This document shows, one piece after another, positions 24,760 through 31,939 of a DNA stretch of 35,113 bases. Source of the stretch: Candidatus Cloacimonadota bacterium (GTDB lineage Bacteria; Cloacimonadota; Cloacimonadia; Cloacimonadales; Cloacimonadaceae); contig JAJBAY010000013.1 in the NCBI GenBank assembly GCA_020532515.1, forward strand, positions 1 through 35,113, given 5' to 3'. The notes under the pieces are model-generated. The model had not been told where the DNA came from, did no database searches, and saw only the letters and a list, made by a program, of their open reading frames with translations. Position 1 is the first letter of the stretch, and every line of letters begins with the position of its first letter. Position numbers and translations under genes: made by a program.

Positions 24760-25730
24760 TTCTTGCCTCCTTGTCTTTTGAGAGGGAGGATCAGGCTTTC
24801 TAAAAGCAGAAAGATCAGCGCTGCGAAGACGAAGAGCTGATACTGCTCTTTATACAGATTTACAGTACGGGTTTTGCTTTGACTCTTTTCGCTCTGATAG
24901 ATGCGGGACAAAAGCAATTGAATCTCTGCTGCGGAAGGGGTGATGCGGAAGAATTCTCCCCCGCTCACTTGGGCAATACGCTTTAGATTCGCAGCGTCCA
25001 GTTTGCTGATCCGCTCTTCGCCGGTATAAGGATTGCGGATGATCGCCCCTTCTTCGGAGCCTACTCCCATGGTGTAGATGCGCACATGGTCGCTGGCCAA
25101 ATCGCGGGCTTTGGTTATGGAGGTGGGAGACAGGTCTTCACCATCCGAGATCAGCACCAATACTCCAGGTCCTGCGCCTGCTTGGAAGGCAGTTCTGGCG
25201 GCATCCAGGGCTCTGCCGATTTCGGTTCCGGCGCGCGCTGCAGAATCCGTGGATAGGCTGCTGAGCACCATCTTTACCGCTTCATGATCGTCTGTGAGTG
25301 GGCATTCGATAGTAGCCACTCCGGCAAATGAGATCACACCCAGGCGGTCTGTTTTTAGCTGATCCACAAAGGCAGAAACCTGCAAGATGGAGCGGGTTAG
25401 GCGGTTGGGCTGAATATCGGTCGCCTCCATACTGAGCGAGACATCGATGGCAAAGATGATATCCATGCCTTGGGAGCTGATTTCGCGCTCTTTAAAGTCC
25501 CATTGCGGCCGTGCCAAAGCGATCACGATGAAGGCAAAGGCGATCACCACAAGAAAGAGTTTGAGCGAGCTATAAAAGGGAGAGCGCTGCCCCAGATAGA
25601 TCTGCATAAAGGGAGTATCGGCGAATTTGGTAAAGCGAGATGTAAAGCGCTTGCCGCTGCGCCAGATCAGCCAGATCAATAGCGGGATCAGGCAGAGGAT
25701 GACAAGGGCATAGGGGTTGTGTAAGTTCAC
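24756..25730 (-). CDS. batB: BatB, membrane-anchored von Willebrand factor A protein
   Basis: A 324-aa protein with two N-terminal hydrophobic segments (residues 8-22 and about 55-72) and the family motif ALARPQWDF. The vWA domain follows, with the metal-ion adhesion site DVSLS near residues 94-98, the threonine of the second MIDAS loop in AGTEIGRAL, and the aspartate in ISDGEDL. A C-terminal helix (LFVFAALIFLLLESLIL) anchors the other end. The start is GTG at 25730 with GGAG 6 bases upstream. It lies three bases after batA and overlaps batC by four. Confidence 0.92.
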   Translation of the reverse strand: MNLHNPYALVILCLIPLLIWLIWRSGKRFTSRFTKFADTPFMQIYLGQRSPFYSSLKLFLVVIAFAFIVIALARPQWDFKEREISSQGMDIIFAIDVSLSMEATDIQPNRLTRSILQVSAFVDQLKTDRLGVISFAGVATIECPLTDDHEAVKMVLSSLSTDSAARAGTEIGRALDAARTAFQAGAGPGVLVLISDGEDLSPTSITKARDLASDHVRIYTMGVGSEEGAIIRNPYTGEERISKLDAANLKRIAQVSGGEFFRITPSAAEIQLLLSRIYQSEKSQSKTRTVNLYKEQYQLFVFAALIFLLLESLILPLKRQGGKK

Positions 25731-25733
25731 GTG

Positions 25734-26729
25734 TTACTCCGGCAAGACTGGCATAATAAAGCTTTTAAACAGTATTTCCAGCCCGATCAGGATCAGAGCC
25801 AGCCAGAGGAAGAAGGGAAAGCGTTCATCCCACTGATAGTTGATTTTAGCGCTGATCTGGGTGCGCTGCAAGGCGTCCAGCTCTTTCATGATCTCGCGCA
25901 ATTGAGTGGCATCTTCCGCTTTGGCAGCTTTACCGGTCTTGGTAATCTCAGCTATTCTATCCAAAGTCTGCATATCCAGTTCGATCAAAGTAGGGATATT
26001 GTGGGTGCCGAAAAAGGGGTCGGAATAAGGAAAGGGAACCATGCCTCCGCTGCCCACTCCGATGGGATAGACCTTGATGCCCAAAGCCTCTGCCATGCGC
26101 GCTGCGGAGATGGGATCGATCTCTCCGGTGTTGTTTACCCCATCCGTGATCAGGATCACAATGCGGGATTTGGCATCGCTATCTTTCAGCCGGGCCACCG
26201 CTTTGGCCAGACCCATGCCGATTGCGGTGCCGCTGGCCTGCATATTGACTTCCAGATGATCCAGGGCAGCCATCACCGCGACATGATCGTAGCTCAGTGG
26301 ACTGGCTGTGACGGCATATTCTGAAAAAGCGATGAGCGCAAAGCGGTCATTAGGGCGCCGGGAAACGAAATCTTTGGCCACCTTCACTGCAGCACCCAAA
26401 CGGTTTTGCGGCAGGAAATCCAAGGCTAACATAGAGCCGCTTACATCCAATGCGATGGCGATATCCACGCCTTTTTTGCGAAAATCGCGGCTGGCGATTC
26501 CCCATTGCGGACGGGCCAGCGCGATAATCAGCGATAGGAGTATCAAGGACCTCAGGGCTGGATAGAAATATCTCCAGAGCCGCTTTTTGCCCGAGAGCTG
26601 TAAAAGCAAGCGCAGTCTGCTATTTGGTAAGGCCAATTTCCTGGCTTTGTTCAGATGCAAATCCAGATACAGATAGGCTGGGATGATCAGCAGCAGAAGT
26701 AGAAACAGAGGTTGGGCAAATCTAAGCAT
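25734..26729 (-). CDS. batA: BatA, membrane-anchored von Willebrand factor A protein
   Basis: A 331-aa protein with the BatA layout: N-terminal membrane helices, ALARPQWGIA, a vWA domain with an intact MIDAS DVSGS near residues 88-92, the TAIG loop and ITDGVNN with its metal-binding aspartate, then a C-terminal helix (FPFFLWLALILIGLEILFKSF). The ATG at 26729 is chosen over a TTG five codons upstream; neither has a good binding site, and the start overlaps the previous gene by eight bases, suggesting coupled translation. Confidence 0.92.
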   Translation of the reverse strand: MLRFAQPLFLLLLLIIPAYLYLDLHLNKARKLALPNSRLRLLLQLSGKKRLWRYFYPALRSLILLSLIIALARPQWGIASRDFRKKGVDIAIALDVSGSMLALDFLPQNRLGAAVKVAKDFVSRRPNDRFALIAFSEYAVTASPLSYDHVAVMAALDHLEVNMQASGTAIGMGLAKAVARLKDSDAKSRIVILITDGVNNTGEIDPISAARMAEALGIKVYPIGVGSGGMVPFPYSDPFFGTHNIPTLIELDMQTLDRIAEITKTGKAAKAEDATQLREIMKELDALQRTQISAKINYQWDERFPFFLWLALILIGLEILFKSFIMPVLPE

Positions 26730-27603
26730 GAATCGCCGGGGCAAAAGCCATCAGGCTTAGTTTCAAAGCCTGAGTTTGCAGTTGAATCTGTTCCGAACTG
26801 GGAATCAGCTTGGCAAATTTGACCAGGTCACAGTAGCGTAGTATCTTCAAAAACTCTTCAGCCCGCTCTGGACAGCTCACGCGCAAGGCATCTGAAATCT
26901 CAAGGATCGTCATCTCCATGGCGCTGAACTGATACATGGCCTCCAAAAACTCCCGCAGGATCATCGAAAGCTGATAGTGATAGGCCAGGATGTCACTTTC
27001 TGCAAGGCCGCTGGACTCTAGTTTATCAAGCTTTTCCAAAGCAAGCAGATAAGGATGAACAAACTTTTGGGCTGGCACAAAGGCAGGTTTTGGCTCAGGC
27101 TTGCCTGGCGTCTTTTTGCTTAAAGCCATGATGATGAGGATGGTGGCCAGCGCCAGACAGATCAGAAAGATGCCAAGATACAGCCAAAAAGGAGGCTCTG
27201 CTTTATAACGCAAAGCGGGCTTAATATCCCGCAGCAAAGTATCCGCTTCCGCCCTGGTAGATAGCACATAGACCCTGAAACCGTCCGTGGAACCTCCGCT
27301 GTGTAAGATCCCCTTGGCCTTGAGCTTTAGTTTTGGGAAAGACAGCGCACCCACCCTGAGGGGAACTATGCTCAGCTTCGCTTTACTGCCCCGTCCATCC
27401 TGTTGTATTTGGGTATCCAGCACCCGAAATTCAACCAGACTATCCGGAATCACAACCGCCGCCAAGGGAAAATCCGTCTTTATCTCCAAGCTAAAAGGAG
27501 TGCCGATGCTCAGGCTGTCCGCATTTGCCAAGCTTTGCGTAACAGTCCCCAAGAGCAAGCTTATACAGAAGCTCAGCAGCATGATACTCAGAAGCTTCTT
27601 CAT
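26722..27603 (-). CDS. BatD-like/DUF4381-like membrane protein of the Bat operon
   Basis: A 293-aa protein without a standard gene name. The signal peptide is residues 1-26. A small beta domain follows (FSLEIKTDFPLAAVVIPDSLVEFRVLDTQ), recalling a single BatD repeat. One membrane helix (WLYLGIFLICLALATILIIMAL) is near 140-162, and a helical cytoplasmic domain of about 110 residues follows with YHYQLSMILREFLEAMYQFSAMEMT, resembling the tail of BatD/DUF4381 proteins. It sits between DUF58 and batA with an ATGA overlap at its start. A role as an adaptor for the vWA proteins is inferred from architecture and position. Confidence 0.7.
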   Translation of the reverse strand: MKKLLSIMLLSFCISLLLGTVTQSLANADSLSIGTPFSLEIKTDFPLAAVVIPDSLVEFRVLDTQIQQDGRGSKAKLSIVPLRVGALSFPKLKLKAKGILHSGGSTDGFRVYVLSTRAEADTLLRDIKPALRYKAEPPFWLYLGIFLICLALATILIIMALSKKTPGKPEPKPAFVPAQKFVHPYLLALEKLDKLESSGLAESDILAYHYQLSMILREFLEAMYQFSAMEMTILEISDALRVSCPERAEEFLKILRYCDLVKFAKLIPSSEQIQLQTQALKLSLMAFAPAIHA

Positions 27604-28490
27604 CTTTTCCGCCGTCTGCTGCGCTGAACGAAGAACTGCCGGAGTACCCGCACGAAAGAATCCGAGTTTTTAAAGAGCATATAGTCACAACCCATGGCCT
27701 TGAGCGTAGTCTTAAGCTTCTCTTGCTCTTGCTGAATGCTGGCCTTATAGGCCTGTCTCAATTTGGCATTTGCCGTATTGATATATTCACTGTGGCCTGT
27801 TTCGGGATCGACGAAGCGCAGAACACCCGCTTTGGGCAATTCCAGTTCGCTATCGTCCAAGACTTGCAGGGCGATGAGATCGTGCTTTTTTGCAAGGATT
27901 GCCATTTGTTTTTCATAGCCGCTATCCAGAAAGTCCGAAAGCAGGAAGATCACCGCGCGTTTTTTGAGGATTTTGCCAGCATATTCACAGGCTGCGGAAA
28001 GCGAAGTCTGCTTGCTATGCGGCTCGTGATAAAGGATTTCCCGGATGATCTCCAAAGCGCGATTGTGTCCTTTACGGGGAGGGAGAAACTTTTCCAGGGT
28101 GTCCGAATACATGATCAGGCTGCAGCGATCCCCATTTGCTACGGCCGAAAAGGCCAGAGTGGCAACGATCTCGGCTATCCTCTCTTTCTTGAGGGCATAG
28201 GATGTCCCCGAAAATTGCGAGGCGCTGATATCCACGATGAAGACCACGATCAGCTCTCTGGTTTCGCGGTATTTCTTCACGAAAGGCAAGCCCAATCGGG
28301 CAGAAACGTTCCAATCTATATCCCGATAGTTGTCCCCGGGTTGATATTCGCGTACTTCGCTGAATTCCAGCCCCTGTCCTTTGAAGCTGGAATGATACTC
28401 TCCGCTGAAGATCTCATTGACGATGTTTTTGGTGGATATCTCCAGACGGCGGATTTTCTTCAGCAGATCGGCAGTGCTTAGCAGATGCAC
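27600..28490 (-). CDS. DUF58 protein with a vWA-like fold
   Basis: A 296-aa cytoplasmic protein. It has the DUF58 signature around residues 38-65 (KGQGLEFSEVREYQPGDNYRDIDW and the following S-R-G-LPFVKKY-ETREL). A MIDAS-like DISAS appears at residues about 87-91, and the LLSDFLD segment follows. DUF58 genes almost always follow moxR-type ATPase genes, and the two are thought to act together on the vWA partners. The start is GTG at 28490, 18 bases after moxR, with AGGGA about 8 bases upstream. Confidence 0.92.
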   Translation of the reverse strand: MHLLSTADLLKKIRRLEISTKNIVNEIFSGEYHSSFKGQGLEFSEVREYQPGDNYRDIDWNVSARLGLPFVKKYRETRELIVVFIVDISASQFSGTSYALKKERIAEIVATLAFSAVANGDRCSLIMYSDTLEKFLPPRKGHNRALEIIREILYHEPHSKQTSLSAACEYAGKILKKRAVIFLLSDFLDSGYEKQMAILAKKHDLIALQVLDDSELELPKAGVLRFVDPETGHSEYINTANAKLRQAYKASIQQEQEKLKTTLKAMGCDYMLFKNSDSFVRVLRQFFVQRSRRRKR

Positions 28491-28508
28491 TTTACTGTCC
28501 CTATTACC

Positions 28509-29495
28509 TTAAGGTACCTCGATCTCATCCAAAATGCGACCGATAATCTCTTCGCTCTGGATCTCTTCTGCCTCCGCTTCGTAAGAAAGCACGATCCTAT
28601 GGCGCAGCACATCCTTGCCGATGGCTTTGATATCATCCGGAACCACATAGGCTCTTCCTTCCAGATAAGCATGCGCTTTGGCCGCTTTGGCCAGATAGAT
28701 GCTGGCCCGGGGAGAGGCTCCATAGTTGATCAAAGGTGCCAGGGTGCTCAGCCGCGGGTAACGCTCTGGATGCCGTGTGGCCCAGACCAGATTCAGGATG
28801 TAATCCGTGAGTTTCTCTTCCATATAAACCCTGTGCATCACCTGGCGCATCTGCTTGATCTTTTCAGGGCTAAGCACCGGCGAGATCAGGATGGGCTTGG
28901 GATCCACCATCAGGGCCATGATCTTGCGCTCTTCTTCCATCTGGGGATAGCGGATCAGCAGCTTCATCATAAAGCGGTCTATTTGCGCTTCGGGCAAAGG
29001 ATAGGTCCCCTCTTGTTCGATGGGATTTTGGGTGGCCATTACAAAGAAGGGATCTGGCAGAGGCTCACTGGTTTCACCTATGGTAACCTGACGTTCTTGC
29101 ATGGCTTCCAAAAGCGCGGATTGCACCTTTGAGGGTGCCCGGTTGATCTCATCAGCCAGGATGAAATTGGCAAAGATAGGTCCTTTTTTGGGATAAAATT
29201 CTGAGGTCTTCTGGTTGAAGATCAAGGTTCCAGTAATATCTGCCGGAAGCAGATCCGGAGTAAACTGGATGCGGGTAAAGCTGGCCTTAAGGCAGGCCGC
29301 GAGGCTGCTGACGATGAGGGTCTTGGCAAGGCCTGGAACGCCTTCTATCAGCACGTGTCCATCCGCCAAAATCGCGATCAGGAGCCTGCTGATGATGGCA
29401 CCCTGGCCGATCACCGCTTTGCTCATCTCCTGTCTCACGTCTCTGAGGACGGTGGAACTTTCTGTTACTTGAGCCTTAATTTCTTCGATTAACAC
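28509..29495 (-). CDS. moxR: MoxR-family AAA+ ATPase
   Basis: A 328-aa AAA+ chaperone-like ATPase. Walker A is GVPGLAKT (52-59), Walker B is FILADEIN (111-118), the sensor-1 asparagine is in VMATQNPIEQEGTYPLPEAQIDRF, and the C-terminal lid domain contains GASPRAS (sensor 2). MoxR proteins act with vWA-domain partners in assembly or activation of metalloenzymes and envelope complexes. It is the first gene of the Bat operon. The start is GTG at 29495, with AGGGG 5 bases upstream; a nearby ATG is out of frame. A terminator for rpmB lies between it and the ribosomal gene, so the operon probably has its own start site, though I see no strong promoter. Confidence 0.95.
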   Translation of the reverse strand: MLIEEIKAQVTESSTVLRDVRQEMSKAVIGQGAIISRLLIAILADGHVLIEGVPGLAKTLIVSSLAACLKASFTRIQFTPDLLPADITGTLIFNQKTSEFYPKKGPIFANFILADEINRAPSKVQSALLEAMQERQVTIGETSEPLPDPFFVMATQNPIEQEGTYPLPEAQIDRFMMKLLIRYPQMEEERKIMALMVDPKPILISPVLSPEKIKQMRQVMHRVYMEEKLTDYILNLVWATRHPERYPRLSTLAPLINYGASPRASIYLAKAAKAHAYLEGRAYVVPDDIKAIGKDVLRHRIVLSYEAEAEEIQSEEIIGRILDEIEVP

Positions 29496-29532
29496 GTCAT
29501 CCCCTATGGTTGTTGCTTAAGTTTAAACAATG

Positions 29533-29566
29533 AGAAAACGGGAATTCGGCATCACCGCAATTCCCG
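29533..29566 (-). terminator. Rho-independent terminator after rpmB
   Basis: On the minus strand CGGGAATT (29566-29559) pairs with AATTCCCG (29546-29539), with an extra CGG/CCG pairing inside after a one-base bulge, followed by TTTTCTC. It lies 38 bases after the rpmB stop codon. Confidence 0.8.
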
Positions 29567-29604
29567 ATTTATATAAAGTAAGCTCTTGGCCCGTAAGAGG
29601 TATC

Positions 29605-29802
29605 TTATTTGGATACGGCTTTACGAACTTTATTTGCTTTAAGGCAAGAGCTACAAACTTTTACGCGTTTGATTCCGCTGCCGATGTAGGCGCGAATTTC
29701 GTGTAAGTTCGGATAAAACCGACGCTTAGTAGCGTTCAAGGCGTGGGAACGATGATTCCCCACCTGCGCGGTCTTTCCACAGATATCGCATATTCTTGAC
29801 AT
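29605..29802 (-). CDS. rpmB: Ribosomal protein bL28
   Basis: A 65-aa basic ribosomal protein of the large subunit. It has the bL28 signature with [15 protein letters not shown] and two zinc-type cysteine pairs, C5/C8 (CDIC) and C50/C53 (CSSC), so it is the C+ (zinc-binding) form, which in some bacteria is replaced by a zinc-free form under zinc limitation. AAGGGA lies 10 bases before the ATG. It stands alone, with a terminator downstream and a weak promoter candidate upstream. Confidence 0.96.
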   Translation of the reverse strand: MSRICDICGKTAQVGNHRSHALNATKRRFYPNLHEIRAYIGSGIKRVKVCSSCLKANKVRKAVSK

Positions 29803-29837
29803 TTTGAACCGTCCCTTAATATTTTGTTTTGAGAACC

Positions 29838-29865
29838 AGATTATTTCGAGCCCTTATTCTGACAA
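29838..29865 (-). promoter_or_regulatory. Weak candidate promoter of rpmB
   Basis: On the minus strand TTGTCA (29865-29860) is followed after 16 bases by TAATCT (29843-29838), a five-of-six and a three-of-six match. It lies in the 68-base gap between the kinase stop and rpmB. Confidence is low. Confidence 0.35.
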
Positions 29866-29870
29866 GCTAT

Positions 29871-30989
29871 TTATTTTATGGTCTGCGGAATGCGAATGTC
29901 AAAACGGCAACCGGTGGGCTCCAGGGGAATGTATTCCAATCTGCCTTTATGCTCCTGCACCAATTTGCGACAGATGGGAAGGCCGAGGCCTGTGCCGTGG
30001 GTTTTACCGTTTGTCACAAAGGGCTCAAAGATCTTATCCCGCATTTGAGGCGGAATCCCCGGGCCGTTATCAATCACACTGATCTGCAGCCAGCCGGAAT
30101 TCATGGATGCGGCAAGCTTGATCTCTTTATTACTGTCCATGGCCTCGCTGGAGTTTTTGATCAGATTCATCAGCACTCTGAGAATCTTGGCTTCATCAAA
30201 ATACACGAAGTCATGCACTTTGTTGTCCACCACGAAGGCGATATTGCGTCCCTTCAGGGCGGTATCGTTGATCTCTTTAAAATCATCAAAGAATCTGGTC
30301 AGATCCACTTTTTGGATCAAAGGAGTAGTCTCCACACCCCGGGAGAAATCCAGGATCTCGCGTACCAATTGATCGATCAAACGTGTTTGTTTGACAATGC
30401 TTTGGGTGAATTCTTCGCTGCCCTGAAAGAGGTTTTCGATGAGCTGTGCAGTGAGGACGATCACCGTCAGAGGGGTCTTGATATCATGGATGATCTTGCT
30501 GGCTGCCATCCCGATCGCCATCAGGCGGTTTTGCGAAATCATATCATCCATCAGGGTTACAAAGCGCTCATTGGTATTACGCAGGCGATCCGATAGGGTG
30601 CGGATGAGATTGAACATCACAGAAGGATGCTTGAAAGAAAGCTCGGTGAAAGCTTCTTTGGGGATGATCAAAAGCTCCACTTCCTCAAGGGCAAATACCG
30701 AGGCACTGCGGGGCTCTTCATCGATCACGCCCATTTCTCCGAAGAAATCTCCTGGCTTCAGTACAGATAACTGTGTAGACGGCGTTTCAGGGTTTTTCAA
30801 GTCTTTTTGAATCTCTACTTTCCCCTTGCAAATGAAAAACAAGCTGTCAGCCGCTTCGTTTTCTGTGAGGATCTGCGTCCCCTTTTTGAACTTAATGCGT
30901 TTCAAATCTGCAGAAAACAGATTGACTTCTTCTTCGCTTAGCCCTTCAAACAAACCGTGTTTGTCACAGACTGTCTTGTCATTACTCAC
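29871..30989 (-). CDS. Soluble histidine kinase with N-terminal cyclic-nucleotide-binding domain
   Basis: A 372-aa signalling protein with no membrane segment. Residues about 14-130 form a cyclic-nucleotide-monophosphate-binding (Crp/PKA-like) domain, with the phosphate-binding cassette FGEMGVIDEEPRSASV (83-98). The kinase core has phospho-acceptor H168 in KIIHDIKTPLT, N-box NLIKNSSEAM, G1 DNGPGIP, F-box FEPF and G2 GTGLGL. The arginine of the PBC is present, so cAMP or cGMP binding is plausible but not shown. No response regulator is adjacent. The start is GTG at 30989, 4 bases after AGGAGG. A TTGACA element lies upstream at 31056-31051 with no convincing -10. Confidence 0.92.
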   Translation of the reverse strand: MSNDKTVCDKHGLFEGLSEEEVNLFSADLKRIKFKKGTQILTENEAADSLFFICKGKVEIQKDLKNPETPSTQLSVLKPGDFFGEMGVIDEEPRSASVFALEEVELLIIPKEAFTELSFKHPSVMFNLIRTLSDRLRNTNERFVTLMDDMISQNRLMAIGMAASKIIHDIKTPLTVIVLTAQLIENLFQGSEEFTQSIVKQTRLIDQLVREILDFSRGVETTPLIQKVDLTRFFDDFKEINDTALKGRNIAFVVDNKVHDFVYFDEAKILRVLMNLIKNSSEAMDSNKEIKLAASMNSGWLQISVIDNGPGIPPQMRDKIFEPFVTNGKTHGTGLGLPICRKLVQEHKGRLEYIPLEPTGCRFDIRIPQTIK

Positions 30990-31113
30990 TGATCCTCCTC
31001 GGGTTTTGGATAATTTCGTCTATAACCATAGATTTAGCCTTCTATATTCTTGTCAAGAAAATGTTGATTCAAGCAATTGCTTTCCGCGATTTGGGCTGGC
31101 CTTCCCGCCTGGG

Positions 31114-31180
31114 TTGTCGTGGAGATGACGTGGAGATAAGAGGATTTATTCCTGCTATCTCCACGTCATCTCCACGACAA
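31114..31180. repeat. Perfect 25-bp inverted repeat (dispersed hairpin repeat)
   Basis: The arms 31114-31138 and 31156-31180 are exact reverse complements, with a 17-base loop. Each arm contains two near-identical CGTGGAGAT units, so the arm itself is a tandem duplication. A degenerate copy with the same loop start and flank occurs at 4118-4185. There is no T-run after it, so it is not a simple terminator; a REP- or MITE-like element is more likely. Confidence 0.85.
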
Positions 31181-31837
31181 CAAATGGGGTAGGCCCTGGT
31201 ATTTCTGCATTTTTCGCGGAGCTCTGCTTCTATCCTGGCCTTGGAGCCCTAACTGAAATAGCGTCCCTTCCTCTTTATGGTAAATCTGCAGAGCGAACAT
31301 GGGGGAGGAGTGCTCCGATTTGCCACATTATCCGCAGAATTCTGCTGCACCAGGCTGCACGCTTCTGTGGATTCATCAGGCCAGCAGGCCGAAAAACGCC
31401 ACTCACTTTAAAACTCTAATATTTTACAAGATATAGTTCTGAGTCTTGAACAGTTCGACAAGATTTCTTTTTACTTGACTATTTTCCAAGAGTAGTTTCA
31501 CTTGTCACATTACTCTCATCCCTTACTGCCTTGCGCTTATTAAAGGTCTCTGGGAAAGGCCCTCGGATAGGTGGCGAGGCAAAATACTTAAAGAAAAGGA
31601 TATGTTATTATGCTTACGATCTTGTGCAGCACAGGCCTGCTCATGAATACTTCAAAACAGGCCAGGTCTGCGCAAAATCAAGTAACAATCTCAAAAAGTT
31701 TACACAAACACTCAGGGAAACACTCCCCCTCAGCAGAAGCAGCTTGTATGCATAATCGTCGCACATTATCACATAGTTCCTGTCTCTGCGAATTCTTCCC
31801 TGAATTGGCTATCAAACTTAACCTCAAAAACAAATGT

Positions 31838-31881
31838 GCTAATCCTCCCAAGCTCGCAAGTCTGTGCTTGGGAGGATTAGC
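31838..31881. repeat. 16-bp-stem hairpin upstream of the adhesin-like gene
   Basis: The arms 31838-31853 and 31866-31881 are perfect reverse complements, GCTAATCCTCCCAAGC and GCTTGGGAGGATTAGC, with a 12-base loop. It lies 58 bases before the adhesin start codon, so it would be in the mRNA leader if transcription starts upstream. On the minus strand a T-rich run (TTTGTTTTTG) follows, but no minus-strand gene ends nearby. Confidence 0.7.
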
Positions 31882-31939
31882 CCCCAAATCTAAACATCAT
31901 TTACCCTTCAAAAGGGAACTCTTTTTTAGGAGAGATACT

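Larger units (their letters stand above)
30990..31939. other. 950-base non-coding region with hairpin repeats
   Basis: No gene was found. Small reading frames (for example at 31531-31755 and the upstream part of the frame starting at 31610) show no conserved features. It contains the perfect hairpin repeat (31114-31180), a small hairpin CCTCG/CGAGG at 31561-31579, and a 16-bp-stem hairpin (31838-31881) in what would be the leader of the adhesin gene. The stretch 31190-31550 holds nothing I can identify. Confidence 0.6.

Noticed and set aside
31555-31580. Possible riboswitch-like hairpin with GGATAGGTGGCGAGG
   Set aside because: Only one 5-bp stem. The remaining conserved parts of c-di-GMP (GEMM) or other known riboswitches are not present.
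31610-31939. Upstream extension of the adhesin reading frame
   Set aside because: The 110 extra residues have no domain, and a clear AGGAGAG site and signal peptide define the start at 31940.
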